Positions 1-5,907 of a DNA stretch of 6,454 bases are shown here, in pieces. The stretch's first letter is position 1. The number at the start of each line of letters is the position of its first letter. The notes below the pieces were generated by a model. The model did no database searches, was not told the origin of the DNA, and saw nothing but the letters and a program-made list of their open reading frames with translations. The DNA is taken from the NCBI GenBank assembly GCA_023248505.1, contig JAHFEM010000121.1, positions 1-6,454 of the forward strand, in the 5' to 3' direction. The position numbers and the translations under genes were made by a program. Origin of the DNA: Nitrospirota bacterium. Its GTDB lineage: Bacteria; Nitrospirota; Nitrospiria; SBBL01; Manganitrophaceae.

Positions 1-1
1 C

Positions 2-247
2 AAGAAGATCCTCTACATCTCCAAAAATGAGGGGACCCTTCGAAAAGTCGATTACTTCTCCGACAGCGGGACCCTTCTGAAGACGCAATGGATCGATTGG
101 CAGCAGGTCGATAACGCTGTCGTTTGGAAGGCCTCTCAAGTGGTCAATGCAGAATCCTCCAGAAAAACCTTCGTCGAGGTGAGCGACGTGAAAATCAACG
201 TCGGCCTGCAGGACGATCAATTCTCCGAACGGGCGCTTCGGAAATAA
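2..247 (+). CDS. Outer-membrane lipoprotein-sorting protein (LolA-like), C-terminal fragment
   Basis: The open frame runs in from the left edge and ends at TAA 245-247, giving the last 81 residues. The fragment has the alternating strand pattern of the periplasmic LolA/LolB-like fold: a KVDYFSDSGTLLKTQWIDW strand pair, then a final stretch EVSDVKINVGLQDDQFSERAL. That ending (strand, 'NvGl-D--F--R-L', stop) is typical of the 'outer membrane lipoprotein-sorting protein' family, which is thought to bind lipids or lipoprotein acyl chains in the periplasm. In many genomes such genes sit beside an RND/MMPL-type transporter; any such partner would lie to the left, outside the window. The start and signal peptide are not visible. 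A perfect 12-nt palindrome (GCAACCGGTTGC, 250-261) follows the stop by two bases, with no T-run behind it. The family call comes from remembered motifs, not a search. Confidence 0.72.
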   Translation, partial: KKILYISKNEGTLRKVDYFSDSGTLLKTQWIDWQQVDNAVVWKASQVVNAESSRKTFVEVSDVKINVGLQDDQFSERALRK

Positions 248-326
248 ACGCAACCGGTTGCCGCGCCGCTCCCCTTCTTGAGTTCTTGAAGAAAAGCGCC
301 CCGCTGCGGCATCACGCATTTAAACG

Positions 327-355
327 TAGACCCAATAAAAAAGCCATGGTATGAT
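327..355 (+). promoter_or_regulatory. Putative sigma70-type promoter of the sensor kinase operon
   Basis: A -35-like TAGACC (327-332, 4/6 match to TTGACA) lies 17 bp before TATGAT (350-355, 5/6 match to TATAAT). Transcription would start near 362, leaving a leader of about 68 nt before the TTG start at 430. The rest of the gap (248-429) holds a 12-nt palindrome at 250-261 and a long-range inverted repeat TGCCGC (259-264) / GCGGCA (306-311); neither has a U-tract typical of a terminator. Confidence 0.38.
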
Positions 356-429
356 GGCGTGCTCTTTTTCAAATTCCGGCACTGCAGGATCGGAGCGCTC
401 CCGGTCCGCTTCCATAAAGGACGATTCAA

Positions 430-1731
430 TTGACCGAACGATTCAAGCCTGAGGAAGCCCTTCAGCATCGAATCGGCATTGAAAAGCAGATCACGGCGAT
501 CTCCACGCACTTCATTAACCTTCCCCCCGAGGAAACCGATTGCGCGATCAGCTGGGCGCTTAAGACAATCGGAGAATTCGCCGGCGTCGACCGCAGCTAT
601 CTCTTCCTTTTTATCGATCAGGGAACCAAATTCGAGAACACCCACGAATGGTGCGCGGAAGGGGTCGCATCGGTCATCGATCATCTCAAAGGGATTCCCG
701 GCAACGCCTTTCCCTGGTGGATGGATCAACTCCGCCGATTCGAAAGCATCCACATCCCCCGGGTCGCCGACCTCCCTCCCGAAGCGGCGGCCGAAAAAGC
801 GATCCTCGAACAAGATGACGTCCGGTCGGTCCTCTCCGTCCCGGTCACCTACGGCGGGACCTTGGTCGGATTTGTCGGCTTCGATTCGGTCCGGACGGAG
901 AAAAGCTGGGCCGAAGCGGACATTCGCCTCTTGAAGATGGTCGGGGAAATCATCTCCGCCTCCCTGGAGCGCAAGCGGCTGGAGGAAACCCGGCGGGCCA
1001 CGCTGGCCTACATGGAAGCGATGCAGCAGGTCTCCGAGGTCATCGAGCAGACGACCGACGTTGAAGTGATGATCGCCCGGGTCATCGAGCGGATCCGCCA
1101 GATCTTTCACTCCGATCGCGCATGGCTCTTCTACCCGTGCGATCCGGACGCCTCGACGTGGCGCGTCCCCGTCGAGAGCACTGTTCCGGAGTATCCCGGC
1201 GCGTTTGCCAAGAATGTCGAATTGCCGTTCGATTCGGCGGTCCGGGATATCTGCCAATCTTCGCTCGACCAAGCGGATCCGGTGACCTACGGACCGGACC
1301 GCCCGATCCCCGGAAATCCGGCATGGCAGAAGGACTTTTCCATCCAGTCTCATATGTCCACCGCGCTTCGTCCCAAACTCGGCAAACCGTGGTTGCCCGC
1401 GCATTTGGAGCCCGAACGAGCGGCGGCTCTTCAAGGACCTCTCCCGAAAGATCGCCGATGCGCTCGACAACCTGATCCTCTATCGCAATCTGCGCCGATC
1501 GGAAGAGCAGTACCGCTCGGTCGTGGAAAACGTCAAAGAGGTTATTTTTCAGGTCGACACCGCCGGCCGCTTTCAATTTCTCAACCCGGCCTGGGAAACG
1601 ATGACCGGCTTTTCGGTCGACGCCAGCCTCGGCGCCCCCTTCTGGGGATACGTTCACCCTCCCGACAAGCGCAAGAACGAGGAGGTCTTACGCTCCCTGA
1701 TGTCGCGGAAAAAGGAGTCCGTTCGCTATGA
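430..1731 (+). CDS. Hybrid sensor histidine kinase, N-terminal half (GAF-GAF), frameshifted
   Basis: This is the sensory part of a cytoplasmic two-component kinase. The start is TTG at 430: it sits 8 nt after AAAGGA (416-421), an in-frame TAA lies at 415-417, and the next in-frame ATG is codon 98, inside the first GAF domain. Residues ~20-180 form GAF 1 (RSYLFLF, HEWCAEGV, VRSVLSVPV, LVGFVGFD), followed by a helical linker (ERKRLEETRRATLAYMEAMQQVSEVIEQ). GAF 2 begins near residue 200 (RIFHSDRAWLF-like, PCDPDA, QSHMSTALRPKLGKPW). No membrane segment is seen, so the ligand or light signal would be sensed inside the cell. After W321 (TGG 1390-1392) the frame turns to nonsense, a Pro/Arg-rich tail of ~112 residues to the stop at 1731. 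The true continuation is one frame over, from 1394. Only 430-1393 is genuine coding; as written the product lacks any kinase domain. Confidence 0.8.
   Translation: MTERFKPEEALQHRIGIEKQITAISTHFINLPPEETDCAISWALKTIGEFAGVDRSYLFLFIDQGTKFENTHEWCAEGVASVIDHLKGIPGNAFPWWMDQLRRFESIHIPRVADLPPEAAAEKAILEQDDVRSVLSVPVTYGGTLVGFVGFDSVRTEKSWAEADIRLLKMVGEIISASLERKRLEETRRATLAYMEAMQQVSEVIEQTTDVEVMIARVIERIRQIFHSDRAWLFYPCDPDASTWRVPVESTVPEYPGAFAKNVELPFDSAVRDICQSSLDQADPVTYGPDRPIPGNPAWQKDFSIQSHMSTALRPKLGKPWLPAHLEPERAAALQGPLPKDRRCARQPDPLSQSAPIGRAVPLGRGKRQRGYFSGRHRRPLSISQPGLGNDDRLFGRRQPRRPLLGIRSPSRQAQERGGLTLPDVAEKGVRSL
1390..1396 (+). other. Frameshift and probable small deletion inside GAF 2
   Basis: Up to TGG 1390-1392 the first frame gives LRPKLGKPW. 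From TGC 1394 the next frame gives CPRIWSPNERRLFKDLSRKIADALDNL and then [15 protein letters not shown], which runs into the PAS domain. In related GAF domains, as I recall them, 'G-PW' is followed by about nine residues of the type 'FGLHQCSxx' before 'R-W-P-E--LF--I--R-ADAL'. Here only about four bases separate W from P, so some 20-23 nt appear to be missing as well as the frame being off by one. There is no slippery heptamer or downstream pseudoknot-like element that would suggest programmed shifting. Confidence 0.7.
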
Positions 1732-3046
1732 GACCCGGTACCGGACGAAAGAGGGAGGCGTTCGATGGATCGAAGCGTACCTTCAGACCGCCCGGGACGC
1801 CAACGGGAGCTTGACCGGCCTCTTCGGCACCCTGAACGACATCACCGAACGCAGGCACCTCGAAGAGCAGCTCCGGCATGCTCATAAGCTCGAGGCGGTC
1901 GGCCAGCTCACCGGAGGGGTGGCGCACGAATTCAACAATCTCCTGACGGCGATCACGGGGAGCCTGGCCCTGGCCCTCGATGAGATTCCTCCCGGGGGCG
2001 TCCTCCACAGCCTCATCGACACGGCTGAACAGGCGGCCTGGCGGGCGGCCGGGCTGACCAAACAGCTCCTCTCGTTCAGCCGGCGGAGCCCGATCGACCT
2101 GCGGCCGCAAAATCTCGGAACGGAAGCCAAAGAGGTGGCGCGCCTTGTCCGGCAAGCGATCGACCGTCAGATCGGGATGGAAATCGAAGCCGACCCCGAT
2201 CTATGGCCCGTCTTAGCCGATGCGGGGCAGATGAACCAACTGATCATGAACCTCTGCGTCAACGCGCGCGACGCCTTGTTGGAGCGGATTGAAAGAAATG
2301 CGGGCGCTTCCACATCGGCGGACTGGGAGCCGCGCATCCTCATCCGCGTCGAGAATATCGACGTCGATGACGGGTATTGCCGAGTGCACCCCAACGCCAA
2401 GAGCGGCCATCATGTCCGTCTCTGCGTCTCCGACAACGGCATCGGAATCGATGAAGAGATTCGCCATCGGATCTTCGAGCCCTTCTTCACCACAAAGAAG
2501 GTCGGCCGCGGCACCGGTTTGGGGTTGTCGGCCGTCTACGGGATCGTCACCGCGCATCAAGGGTGGATCGAATTGCAGAGCGCGAAAGACGAGGGGACCC
2601 AGTTCTGGGTTTATTTCCCCCGGACGGAGCAGATCCCTACTCCGGCCTCCGCTCCCTTCTCCGAGAAACCGGCGACGGACGGAGGGAAAACCGTTCTCCT
2701 GGTCGACGATGAAGATGCGATTCGCCTTCTGGGAAGAACGATTCTGGAGCAAAAAGGGTATCAAGTTTTAACCGCGGAGGACGGCCGGGAAGCCGTCGAG
2801 ATCTTCGCTAAAAAGAAAAAGGAGATCGACCTGGTCATTCTCGACCTGACGATGCCGCACCGATCGGGGGGGGAGGTCCTCCGTCAGCTCCGCCAAATCG
2901 AACCGAAACTCAAAGTCATCGTGTCGAGCGGTCACCGAACCGACCATTCCTTCGACTTCACCGACGTCCTCTTTCTCCCGAAACCTTACCGTCCCGACGA
3001 CCTTCTCCGGACCGTCATGGAAGCATTACACCAGCCTTCGGATTAA
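1523..3046 (+). CDS. Hybrid sensor histidine kinase, C-terminal half (PAS-HisKA-HATPase-receiver)
   Basis: This half carries the catalytic and receiver domains. Counting from GTG 1523: PAS at ~1-115 ([24 protein letters not shown], ending [10 protein letters not shown]); HisKA with the H-box [11 protein letters not shown], phospho-acceptor His135 (1925-1927); N-box [10 protein letters not shown] (N243/N247); G1 SDNGIGID (D304); F-box EPFFTTK; G2 GRGTGLGLS; and a receiver from ~388 with acidic pair DDE (395-397), phospho-acceptor Asp441 (2843-2845, LDLTMP) and Lys487 (LPKPY). All key residues are present, so this half could autophosphorylate His and pass phosphate to its own Asp. No DNA-binding domain is present. 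The real coding frame extends back to 1394 (GAF 2 end, [12 protein letters not shown] linker), so 1523 is merely the first start-like codon and lacks a well-spaced ribosome site. Joined to the upstream half, the protein would be about 870 residues. A DUF1835 gene begins 2 nt after the stop. Confidence 0.85.
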   Translation: MENVKEVIFQVDTAGRFQFLNPAWETMTGFSVDASLGAPFWGYVHPPDKRKNEEVLRSLMSRKKESVRYETRYRTKEGGVRWIEAYLQTARDANGSLTGLFGTLNDITERRHLEEQLRHAHKLEAVGQLTGGVAHEFNNLLTAITGSLALALDEIPPGGVLHSLIDTAEQAAWRAAGLTKQLLSFSRRSPIDLRPQNLGTEAKEVARLVRQAIDRQIGMEIEADPDLWPVLADAGQMNQLIMNLCVNARDALLERIERNAGASTSADWEPRILIRVENIDVDDGYCRVHPNAKSGHHVRLCVSDNGIGIDEEIRHRIFEPFFTTKKVGRGTGLGLSAVYGIVTAHQGWIELQSAKDEGTQFWVYFPRTEQIPTPASAPFSEKPATDGGKTVLLVDDEDAIRLLGRTILEQKGYQVLTAEDGREAVEIFAKKKKEIDLVILDLTMPHRSGGEVLRQLRQIEPKLKVIVSSGHRTDHSFDFTDVLFLPKPYRPDDLLRTVMEALHQPSD

Positions 3047-3048
3047 CC

Positions 3049-3415
3049 ATGCTCCACATCCGGCCCGGCGATGATATCCTTCCGAAACTGAAAGAGGCCC
3101 ATCTCCCCGGCGAGTTCATCCGGTGGGCCGATGCCCTCTGTCAGGGACCGACCCCGTCCGGATTGTCTCAAACGAAGTGGCGGAACCTGCGCGCACGCTT
3201 CGCCGCCGCCAACGGCTCCGACCTGGCCGACCGGAGAGGACCCGACCGCAGAGGGAACCGTTGAAATGACCGAAACCGGCCGGGCCGTCCTCGACGGCGA
3301 AGCCGATTGGATCAAGCTCAACGGAATCGACCGCTGGCTCGAAGGGGTCCATCTCCATGGCGCGGAATCGCGCTGGCGCTGGGATGAGGAGAACAGACGG
3401 CTGCTGCGCGCTTAA
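3049..3415 (+). pseudogene. DUF1835-type protein gene with internal deletion (degenerate)
   Basis: The ATG at 3049 follows the kinase stop by two bases, so it was probably translated by coupling. The first ~55 codons (3049-3213) read MLHIRPGDD, LPGEFIRWADALCQGPTP and GLSQTKWRNLRARF, which resembles the N-terminus of DUF1835 proteins ('MLHI-NGD...LPG---W-DVL-EGPVP-GLS---...RARF'). That frame stops at 3262-3264. In the next frame, codons 3266-3412 read TETGRAVLDGEADW, LNGIDRWLEGVHL and RWRWDEENRRL, which matches the C-terminal end of the same family ('LG--VL-G-ADW--LNGIDRWLGGVHL-G--W-WD'), ending at TAA 3413-3415. The middle is absent: DUF1835 proteins are usually near 300 residues and only ~120 codons remain. 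The gene thus looks like one whose central ~500-600 nt were lost, with a frame change at about 3227-3260. The molecular role of the family is not established to my knowledge. The assignment is from remembered motifs. Confidence 0.68.
3227..3256 (+). repeat. Imperfect 15-nt tandem repeat at the DUF1835 deletion junction
   Basis: Two adjacent 15-mers, CCGACCGGAGAGGAC (3227-3241) and CCGACCGCAGAGGGA (3242-3256), match at 12 of 15 positions. They lie between the N-terminal and C-terminal remnants of the DUF1835 gene, where the frame changes. In the first frame they encode DRRGPDRRG. Such short direct repeats are typical scars or substrates of slippage deletions, though chance in GC-rich DNA is possible. 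Confidence 0.5.
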
Positions 3416-3450
3416 CATGAATTGGGCGCGCATCCGCCGCCTCCCGGTCG

Positions 3451-3466
3451 GCCCTCGGAAGAGGGC
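3451..3466 (+). other. Short GC-rich hairpin with GGAA tetraloop
   Basis: GCCCTC (3451-3456) and GAGGGC (3461-3466) form a perfect 6-bp stem around GGAA, a GNRA-type tetraloop, followed at once by GGGAAACCC (3470-3478). It lies 35 nt after the DUF1835 stop and could stabilise or end the kinase-operon transcript, but there is no U-tract, so I do not call it an intrinsic terminator. Confidence 0.3.
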
Positions 3467-3514
3467 GATGGGAAACCCCTTCGGCATGGGAAGATCGCTC
3501 AAAAGGTCTTTATC

Positions 3515-3555
3515 AAAAAAGAGGGCCTGTCGAGAGGTCTCCTTCGACAGGCCCT
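3515..3555 (-). terminator. Rho-independent terminator of the small exported-protein gene
   Basis: A perfect 12-bp inverted repeat, AGGGCCTGTCGA (3522-3533) and TCGACAGGCCCT (3544-3555), encloses a 10-nt loop. On the minus strand the stem is followed one base later by six T (A-run 3515-3520 on the plus strand). It begins 23 nt downstream of the minus-strand stop codon at 3579. The plus-strand reading lacks a T-run after the stem, so termination should be strong only for minus-strand transcripts, although the stem may also hinder read-through from the kinase side. Confidence 0.92.
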
Positions 3556-3578
3556 GATCATGACCGAGAAGAGAATCG

Positions 3579-3839
3579 CTATTTCTTGTCTTTCACCTCA
3601 ACGGAGGTGGCGACCATCCGGTATTCGATCGTCACCTTGGCGCCGACCTTTAGATCACCCTTCACTTTCGTCTCCTTGTCGCGTGCAACCTGCCACTTCT
3701 CTTTATCCTTTTCGACGGTGATCATGTCGTCTTTCAGATCGATAATCGGACCGGTCACCTGATACGACTTCGGCGCCGCCGCCATCACCAGGGGGACCGC
3801 CATCAAGATCAATGCAAGGATCACCCAAAATCGTCTCAT
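3579..3839 (-). CDS. Small exported DUF5666-like protein
   Basis: This encodes an 86-residue protein with a classic Sec signal peptide: MRRFW, then a hydrophobic core VILALILMAVPLVM and an AAA cleavage region (residues ~20-22). The mature part, about 64 residues, is charged and beta-rich: YQVTGPIIDLKDDMITVEKDKEKWQV, then a D-ETKVKGDLKVGAKVTIEYRMVATSVEV end. This 'G-I--L-D--I-V---...T-V-G-LKVG-KV-I-Y---A--V-V' pattern is that of the DUF5666/OB-like small periplasmic domain; the function is unknown. Both GTG 3842 and ATG 3839 are possible starts. I chose ATG 3839 because AAGGAG (3852-3847) then lies 7 nt away rather than 4. It is a single-gene transcript with its own promoter and terminator, divergent from the zinc-ribbon operon. 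Confidence 0.8.
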   Translation of the reverse strand: MRRFWVILALILMAVPLVMAAAPKSYQVTGPIIDLKDDMITVEKDKEKWQVARDKETKVKGDLKVGAKVTIEYRMVATSVEVKDKK

Positions 3840-3886
3840 CACGCTTCTCCTTCGGTTGTCGGTTCTACATGTGAAAATACCTTTCC

Positions 3887-3914
3887 ATTATAATTCGATT
3901 TCTCGAGAACGCAA
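3887..3914 (-). promoter_or_regulatory. Promoter of the small exported-protein gene
   Basis: On the minus strand, TTGCGT (3914-3909) lies 16 bp before a perfect TATAAT (3892-3887). Transcription would start near 3880, giving a ~40-nt leader with AAGGAG at 3852-3847 ahead of the ATG at 3839. The -10 region is part of ATTATAAT, which reads TATAAT on both strands. Confidence 0.72.
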
Positions 3915-3941
3915 CCGGAACTTGTCGGACTCATTGTCCGG
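3915..3941. promoter_or_regulatory. Inverted repeats between divergent promoters, possible operator
   Basis: CGGAC (3926-3930) and GTCCG (3936-3940) are inverted around TCATT, and CCGGA (3915-3919) / TCCGG (3937-3941) gives a wider pair. The element sits exactly between the two outward-facing -35 boxes (3909-3914 and 3954-3959), where one regulator could act on both promoters. Arms of five bases are short and could be chance. Confidence 0.22.
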
Positions 3942-3953
3942 ATCGATCGTCGT

Positions 3954-3982
3954 TTGCAAAATATCGAGGCGCACCGTATAAT
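3954..3982 (+). promoter_or_regulatory. Strong sigma70-type promoter of the zinc-ribbon operon
   Basis: TTGCAA (3954-3959) is followed after 17 bp by a perfect TATAAT (3977-3982). Transcription would start near 3989, about 29 nt upstream of the ATG at 4018, leaving just enough room for the AGGAGG ribosome site (4005-4010). Confidence 0.78.
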
Positions 3983-4017
3983 TTCATTCCGGATAGGGAC
4001 ACCCAGGAGGACGCCAG

Positions 4018-4347
4018 ATGGAACAAGATATCCGAAAGCTCGGCTACAGCCAGGAAGAGGAATACTTCTATAAGAAGAACAAAGAGCTGATTGAGAACAT
4101 GCGAAAGCAGCGCGACGCCGAGCGGGCGGCGCAAGAATCCCAGGCCCAAAAGAACACGCATTGGATGAAGTGCCCCAAGTGCGGATCGGATCTTCAGGAA
4201 GTCGAGCACCTCGGCATCAAGGTCGATCGATGCGCCGGCTGCTCCGGAATCTTCTTTGACAAAGGCGAGCTCGACATCCTCCTTCAGGCCCAGGAACCGA
4301 AGGGATTCCTGAGCGGGTTTCGGAAGGTCTTCAAGAAGGAAGGATGA
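4018..4347 (+). CDS. zf-TFIIB zinc-ribbon domain protein
   Basis: This encodes a 109-residue cytoplasmic protein. The N-terminal half (~1-45) is highly charged and helical, probably coiled (QEEEYFYKKNKELIENMRKQRDAERAAQE). Residues 50-90 are a zinc ribbon of the zf-TFIIB type: C52-P-K-C55, then GSDLQEVEHLGIKVDRC72-A-G-C75, then GIFFDKGEL. The four Cys would bind one zinc ion. The tail is short and basic (FLSGFRKVFKKEG). Length and layout fit the widespread single-domain zf-TFIIB proteins, whose role is not established. The start is ATG 4018, 7 nt after AGGAGG (4005-4010). The stop overlaps the start of the next gene by 4 nt (ATGA), so the two are an operon and translationally coupled. Confidence 0.9.
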   Translation: MEQDIRKLGYSQEEEYFYKKNKELIENMRKQRDAERAAQESQAQKNTHWMKCPKCGSDLQEVEHLGIKVDRCAGCSGIFFDKGELDILLQAQEPKGFLSGFRKVFKKEG

Positions 4348-5261
4348 GCCGCGCCGCTCGACTCCTCACCCTCTTTCTTCTCCTCGCCGGACCGGCCTCG
4401 TCCGGAAGCGCCTCTTTTTTTGAAGCCCCGGACGCTCACTTCGAAGAGGCCGCGATCAACGAATCGTCCGGCCTGGTGAAGAGCCGCCGCCTGAACGGCG
4501 TTTTCTGGACCCACAACGACTCGGGCGATCGCCCCCGGATCTTCGCCGTCACGCGCGAGGGCCGGAGCATCGGGACGGTCGAGATCGCCGGCGCGCGGAA
4601 CGTCGACTGGGAAGACATCGCGATCGACGACGCCGGGTTTCTCTATCTCTGCGACATCGGAGACAACCGAAACCGCCGGACCGATCTCGTCGTCTACCGG
4701 GTCCCGGAGGTCGATCCCCATCGCGTGCGAACCGCGGCGGTCGCCGCCCGCTTCCCCTTCCGTTATCCCCCGCTCCGCTCTCCCGATGCCGAGGCCTGTT
4801 ATTTTTCGAACGGGGCGATTTACATCCTGACCAAAGAGCACGGCGTCGATGAGACGACCCTTTTCCGGCTCGACCTGTCGCATCCGGGACAGGAGCAGAT
4901 CGTCACCTTCGTCGGCAAAGCCGAGATCGACAACCTGGTCACCGCCGCCGACCTCTCCCCCGACGGATTGCGCCTCGCCGTCCTCACCTACACCTCCATT
5001 TATCTTTTTCGAAAACCGGATGGAAGCGAAAACGATCTCGCCGGCGAACATCGGCGTTTCCCCCTCATCTTCGGCCAAGCCGAGGCGATCGCGTGGGATG
5101 ATGATGATCTCATCATCACCAATGAGTCCGGCGAGATCCTTCGGCGGAGCATCCCACCGCTTAATGTAGACCAAACCGCGGCGGAGTCCGGAGCAGCGTC
5201 CCGAAGCAGTATCGGCCCCGCAAATAAGGACACGACTTCCATGGCCCCTCCCTGGAAATAA
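4344..5261 (+). CDS. Exported beta-propeller-like protein of unknown function
   Basis: This encodes a 305-residue protein with a signal peptide (SRAARLLTLFLLLAGPASSGSAS, cleavage near residues 22-25), so it acts in the periplasm or outside the cell. It carries the motifs of a common but uncharacterised propeller-like family: ESSGLVKSRRLNGVFWTHND (40-59), NVDWEDIAI (86-94), YLCDIGDNRNRR (101-112), VYRVPE (118-122), DAEACYF (148-154), AADLSPDGLRLAVLTY (201-216) and QAEAIAWDDDDLIITNESG (245-263). The acidic DWEDIA, DIGDN and EA motifs suggest a metal- or ligand-lined pocket, as in esterase-like phytase folds, but no catalytic role is proven. Start ATG 4344 overlaps the upstream TGA, and GGAAGG lies just before it. 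The last ~35 residues after RRSIPP are polar and low in structure, possibly a drifted tail. A weak hairpin, CGAAGA/TCTTCG at 5271-5289, follows the stop without a T-run. Confidence 0.83.
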   Translation: MSRAARLLTLFLLLAGPASSGSASFFEAPDAHFEEAAINESSGLVKSRRLNGVFWTHNDSGDRPRIFAVTREGRSIGTVEIAGARNVDWEDIAIDDAGFLYLCDIGDNRNRRTDLVVYRVPEVDPHRVRTAAVAARFPFRYPPLRSPDAEACYFSNGAIYILTKEHGVDETTLFRLDLSHPGQEQIVTFVGKAEIDNLVTAADLSPDGLRLAVLTYTSIYLFRKPDGSENDLAGEHRRFPLIFGQAEAIAWDDDDLIITNESGEILRRSIPPLNVDQTAAESGAASRSSIGPANKDTTSMAPPWK

Positions 5262-5907
5262 AAACCGAGTCGAAGAACCTCTCTCTTCGGGAACGATCAA
5301 CCGCCCCCCCCTTCACCCTGATCTTCACTCTTCCGACGGAAGTGTATTCTTTTGAGATCGGATGTATCCGAAACACTTCTACGCCGCACCTTCCATTTGG
5401 ATTTCACACTCCCCTCCTTCTTCACAAATTCCTTGTCTCTTACGGGGAAACGCCGCTCTGCGGTCGGATAAACCGCTGCGGCACTCCTGTTGCACATCTC
5501 CGTCGCGACATCGAAGGCAACCCCACCAGATGGAACAGGGCTAAAGACTGCGGCAGCCCTCTCCCTCGGCGCGATCTTGACATGGGACCGAGAGAGGACC
5601 CGCTGCCGCTTCATCTCCCCGTGGGCTTCGGGAAGCAAGGAACCCTTTCGGGAACCTGGCATCTCTCCTGGAGTCGAGCGCCCAGCTCGGCAACCTTCCG
5701 GAGGCGTTCGCCCGCGCCCAAACCCACGGGGACCCGCCTATCCGAGCGGATGGCACGGGAGGCGGCCCTGATATTTTCTATTGAATCGCATTGACGTGCA
5801 TGATATACCAAGCCCGATGCATGGAAGCACCCTCCGAGGTCATCGCTCGACGCGATCTGTCTCAGGGGCCCCTCAAGGATGAAAACGCAAGATCAAGGAG
5901 TCGATGG
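5262..5907. other. Long stretch without a convincing gene (646 nt)
   Basis: No open frame here has both a good start and protein-like character. What can be seen: a hairpin CGAAGA/TCTTCG (5271-5289), a run of eight C (5304-5311), a palindrome TCGGAT-GT-ATCCGA (5358-5371), and AGGGCT/AGCCCT arms near 5537-5560. A start-less open frame at 5581-5784 has high GC at third positions (LASLLESSAQLGNLPEAFA-like) and may be gene debris. Towards the right end lie a promoter (5781-5809), an inverted repeat ATCGC/GCGAT (5842-5856) and a palindrome AGGGGCCCCT in the leader of the lipoprotein gene. No tRNA-like fold or conserved RNA was recognised. Confidence 0.5.
5781..5809 (+). promoter_or_regulatory. Putative promoter of the lipoprotein gene
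   Basis: TTGAAT (5781-5786) is followed after 17 bp by TATACC (5804-5809), which is preceded by TGA and so forms an extended -10 (TGnTATA). The start would be near 5816, giving a ~90-nt leader that contains the inverted repeat ATCGC/GCGAT (5842-5856). Both hexamers match consensus at only 4 of 6 positions, so support is moderate. Confidence 0.38.

Noticed and set aside
247..257. 11-nt sequence shared with 3908-3918 (AACGCAACCGG) as a dispersed repeat or attachment site
   Set aside because: It is too short, with no flanking similarity and no integrase or mobile gene nearby; probably chance.
1390..1400. Programmed ribosomal frameshifting as the explanation for the split kinase
   Set aside because: No slippery sequence, stop codon at the shift site or stimulatory structure is seen, and residues also seem to be missing, which a programmed shift would not explain.
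217..1470. 417-codon minus-strand open frame opposite the GAF domains
   Set aside because: It is antisense to clear GAF coding sequence; its product is rich in Arg/Gly/Asp with no recognisable domain, as expected for the mirror of a GC-rich gene.
2213..2764. 183-codon minus-strand open frame
   Set aside because: It is opposite the kinase ATP-binding domain, whose N, G1, F and G2 boxes prove the plus-strand reading.
3522..3555. Bidirectional terminator serving the kinase operon as well
   Set aside because: The plus-strand side of the stem is followed by GATCATGACC, with no T-run, so only the minus-strand call is supported.
4284..5300. 338-codon minus-strand open frame
   Set aside because: It covers the zinc-ribbon tail and the whole exported propeller-like gene in antisense, has no ribosome site or domain, and conflicts with the strong plus-strand evidence.
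5304..5311. Run of eight C as a phase-variation tract
   Set aside because: It lies outside any supported gene or between promoter boxes, and eight bases of one kind are not exceptional here.
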